From assembly GCA_934216625.1 (NCBI GenBank), contig CAKQCC010000049.1, forward strand, positions 1 through 5,993: 5,993 nt of DNA. Reading direction: 5' to 3'. Source of the stretch: an uncultured Lactobacillaceae bacterium. GTDB taxonomy: Bacteria; Bacillota; Bacilli; Lactobacillales; Lactobacillaceae. Of the stretch, positions 5,462-5,993 are shown one piece after another; the first letter of the stretch is position 1, and each line of letters begins with the position of its first letter. A program made the position numbers and the translations under genes. The notes beneath the pieces are model-generated. The model worked only from the letters and a program-made list of their open reading frames with translations. It did not search any database and was not told the DNA's origin.

Positions 5462-5504
5462 CCTCCTTCCCTTTTTATTATATCTTATTATTATTGAAAG
5501 TTAA
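5462..5504 (-). promoter_or_regulatory. Promoter and ribosome binding site of the Cys-rich small gene
   Basis: On the minus strand -35 TTAACT (5499-5504), a 16-base gap and a perfect -10 TATAAT (5477-5482) are followed by AAGGAGG (5462-5468), an almost full complement to the 16S rRNA tail, placed seven bases before the ATG. The leader is very short. Confidence 0.7.
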
Positions 5505-5513
5505 CTCAAGAGC

Positions 5514-5542
5514 TTTACAAATTACCATTAAGTGAGTATACT
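5514..5542 (+). promoter_or_regulatory. Promoter of the lysine-riboswitch transcript
   Basis: TTTACA (5514-5519), an exact 17-base gap and TATACT (5537-5542) match sigma-A consensus at five of six bases each. Transcription would start near 5549, just before the riboswitch P1 strand. Its -35 is about ten bases from the -35 of the divergent small gene. Confidence 0.8.
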
Positions 5543-5551
5543 AAAAAATGA

Positions 5552-5739
5552 AAATTAAATCGAAGAGGTTGCGATCGACAAAAGTAGATCAATGGAGTAA
5601 CCACTATTACCGTGAAGTTGATTGAAAGGGGAAGTCGCCGAGGTGTCGTTAGTAGTGGCTGGCGGTGATCTGGGACGTAGTTTAAAAGACTGCGGACTGT
5701 CACAGGGAATCCCTGTGGAGCGCTTTAGAGAATAAATTT
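5552..5739 (+). promoter_or_regulatory. Lysine riboswitch aptamer (L box)
   Basis: The region carries the L-box landmarks in order, as in the B. subtilis lysC leader: AGAGGTTGCG, AAAGTAG, TGGAG, GTGAAG, GAAAGGGGAAGTCGCCGA, CTGGG, GGACTGTCA and CTGTGGAGCGCTTT. A five-helix fold is visible. P1 is TCGAAG (5560-5565) with CTTT(A)GA (5723-5729), extended by AAATT/AATTT. P2 ends in GTAA/TTAC with loop CCACTA (5601-5606). P3 is TCGTTAG/CTGGCGG with loop TAGTGG (5653-5658). P4 is CGTAGTT/GACTGCG (5676-5694). P5 is CACAGGG/CCCTGTG (5701-5717). Loops L2 and L3 are perfectly complementary over six bases, giving the kissing contact typical of this class. Lysine binding normally turns expression off. Small departures are an extra T in AGAGGTTG and G for A in GCCGAAG. 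Confidence 0.95.
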
Positions 5740-5766
5740 GAATTGAACTTAATTAAAACAAGTGAA

Positions 5767-5808
5767 ATTCTTTTATTTGGTAGCGCGCCAGATAAAAGAA
5801 TTTTTTTC
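5767..5808 (+). terminator. Intrinsic terminator in the lysine-riboswitch leader
   Basis: The 14-bp stem ATTCTTTTATTTGG (5767-5780) / CCAGATAAAAGAAT (5788-5801), with one U-G pair and a 7-base loop, is followed by a run of seven T. It is nested in an outer stem GAACTTAATT (5745-5754) / AATTAAGTTC (5816-5825). It lies between aptamer and gene, where lysine-dependent attenuation would act. I do not see a strong antiterminator that would dissolve it. Confidence 0.8.
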
Positions 5809-5833
5809 TTGATTAAATTAAGTTCAGAATTGA

Positions 5834-5874
5834 CCTCTAACCTCTTCGAAATTCAAAGATTAGGGGCTTTATTT
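5834..5874 (+). promoter_or_regulatory. Possible Shine-Dalgarno sequestering hairpin and ribosome binding site of the transporter gene
   Basis: CCTCTAA (5834-5840) pairs with TTAGGGG (5860-5866), with an inner TCTT/AAGA helix. The AGGGG part (5862-5866) is the likely ribosome binding site, eight bases before the ATG. AACCTCTTCGA (5839-5849), in the hairpin, is an exact 11-base complement of the aptamer P1 strand TCGAAGAGGTT (5560-5570), so P1 and the hairpin could exclude each other in the way a switch needs. Confidence 0.55.
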
Positions 5875-5993
5875 ATGCGTGCGTTACGTCGTTTAACTTT
5901 AGGCTGGCAGATTATGATCGGGCTGGTTTTTGGGATTATTCTTGGAATCATTACTTATCATAATCATTTAGCAATCATTACCATGCAGAACAT
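5875..5993 (+). CDS. SDF/DAACS-family amino-acid:cation symporter, N-terminal 39 residues (3' truncated by window)
   Basis: The visible N-terminus (MRALRRLTLGWQIMIGLVFG, then IILGIITYHNHLAIITMQN) has the LGWQI-IGL-GIILG pattern opening the first membrane helix of sodium/proton:dicarboxylate symporter (SDF, Pfam PF00375) proteins, including glutamate/aspartate, serine/threonine and cystine carriers. Basic residues before the helix suit a cytoplasmic N-terminus. The substrate cannot be told from this fragment. The leader is a lysine riboswitch, so the cargo is probably lysine or a compound of the lysine/diaminopimelate route such as aspartate; that is inference. ATG 5875 follows AGGGG by eight bases. 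Expression should fall when lysine is plentiful, through the leader terminator and possibly by hiding the ribosome binding site. Confidence 0.8.
   Translation, partial: MRALRRLTLGWQIMIGLVFGIILGIITYHNHLAIITMQN

Noticed and set aside
5515..5703. 62-residue open frame on the minus strand
   Set aside because: It is the antisense of the lysine riboswitch and its promoter; it has no ribosome binding site and its composition is explained by the RNA structure.
5731..5777. AATAAA (5731-5736) with TTTATT (5772-5777) as an antiterminator of the leader terminator
   Set aside because: Only six or seven AT pairs; far too weak to compete with the 14-bp terminator stem without further evidence.

Overview
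The window looks like chromosome of a low-to-moderate GC Gram-positive bacterium of the Lactobacillaceae; the genus cannot be fixed from sequence alone. The evidence is a C69-family dipeptidase, an aggregation-promoting-factor (Apf) type secreted muralytic domain, a DUF5776-like basic cell-surface tail, AGGAGG-type ribosome binding sites, compact U-tailed terminators and a lysine riboswitch. There are no insertion sequences, phage genes or CRISPR repeats.

Layout. (1) Positions 1-665, plus strand: 3' end of a serine-rich surface protein ending in a basic DUF5776-like domain. (2) 720-2123, minus: dipeptidase, convergent with (1) and sharing a bidirectional terminator. (3) 2225-2701, minus: small secreted Apf-like putative muralytic protein. 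An exact match to the WalR box consensus lies about 100 bp upstream of its start, suggesting control by the WalRK cell-wall system. (4) 2835-3473, minus: Aag/Mpg-type 3-methyladenine DNA glycosylase with an odd start and substitutions in the base pocket. (5) 3543-4175, plus, divergent from (4): GT32-like protein that has lost the DXD motif. (6) 4249-4321: tRNA-Ala with a CGC anticodon, followed by a terminator. (7) 4425-5282, plus: membrane-anchored HtrA-type serine protease that stops right after the protease domain, without a PDZ domain. (8) 5344-5454, minus: a 36-residue cysteine-rich ORF with a near-perfect ribosome binding site and its own promoter, sharing a bidirectional terminator with htrA. 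(9) 5514-5874: strong promoter and a complete lysine riboswitch with an intrinsic terminator and a possible Shine-Dalgarno sequestering hairpin. (10) 5875-5993 and beyond: start of an SDF/DAACS-family amino-acid transporter, placed under that riboswitch.

How they fit together. Most units are monocistronic with their own terminators, so this is a string of independent housekeeping and envelope genes rather than one pathway. Several concern the cell surface (serine-rich protein, Apf-like protein, HtrA, possibly the GT32-like protein). The most notable parts are the lysine riboswitch in front of an SDF-family transporter, the previously unlisted 36-residue Cys-rich protein next to it, and a set of diverged enzymes (PDZ-less HtrA, DXD-less GT32, pocket-altered glycosylase).
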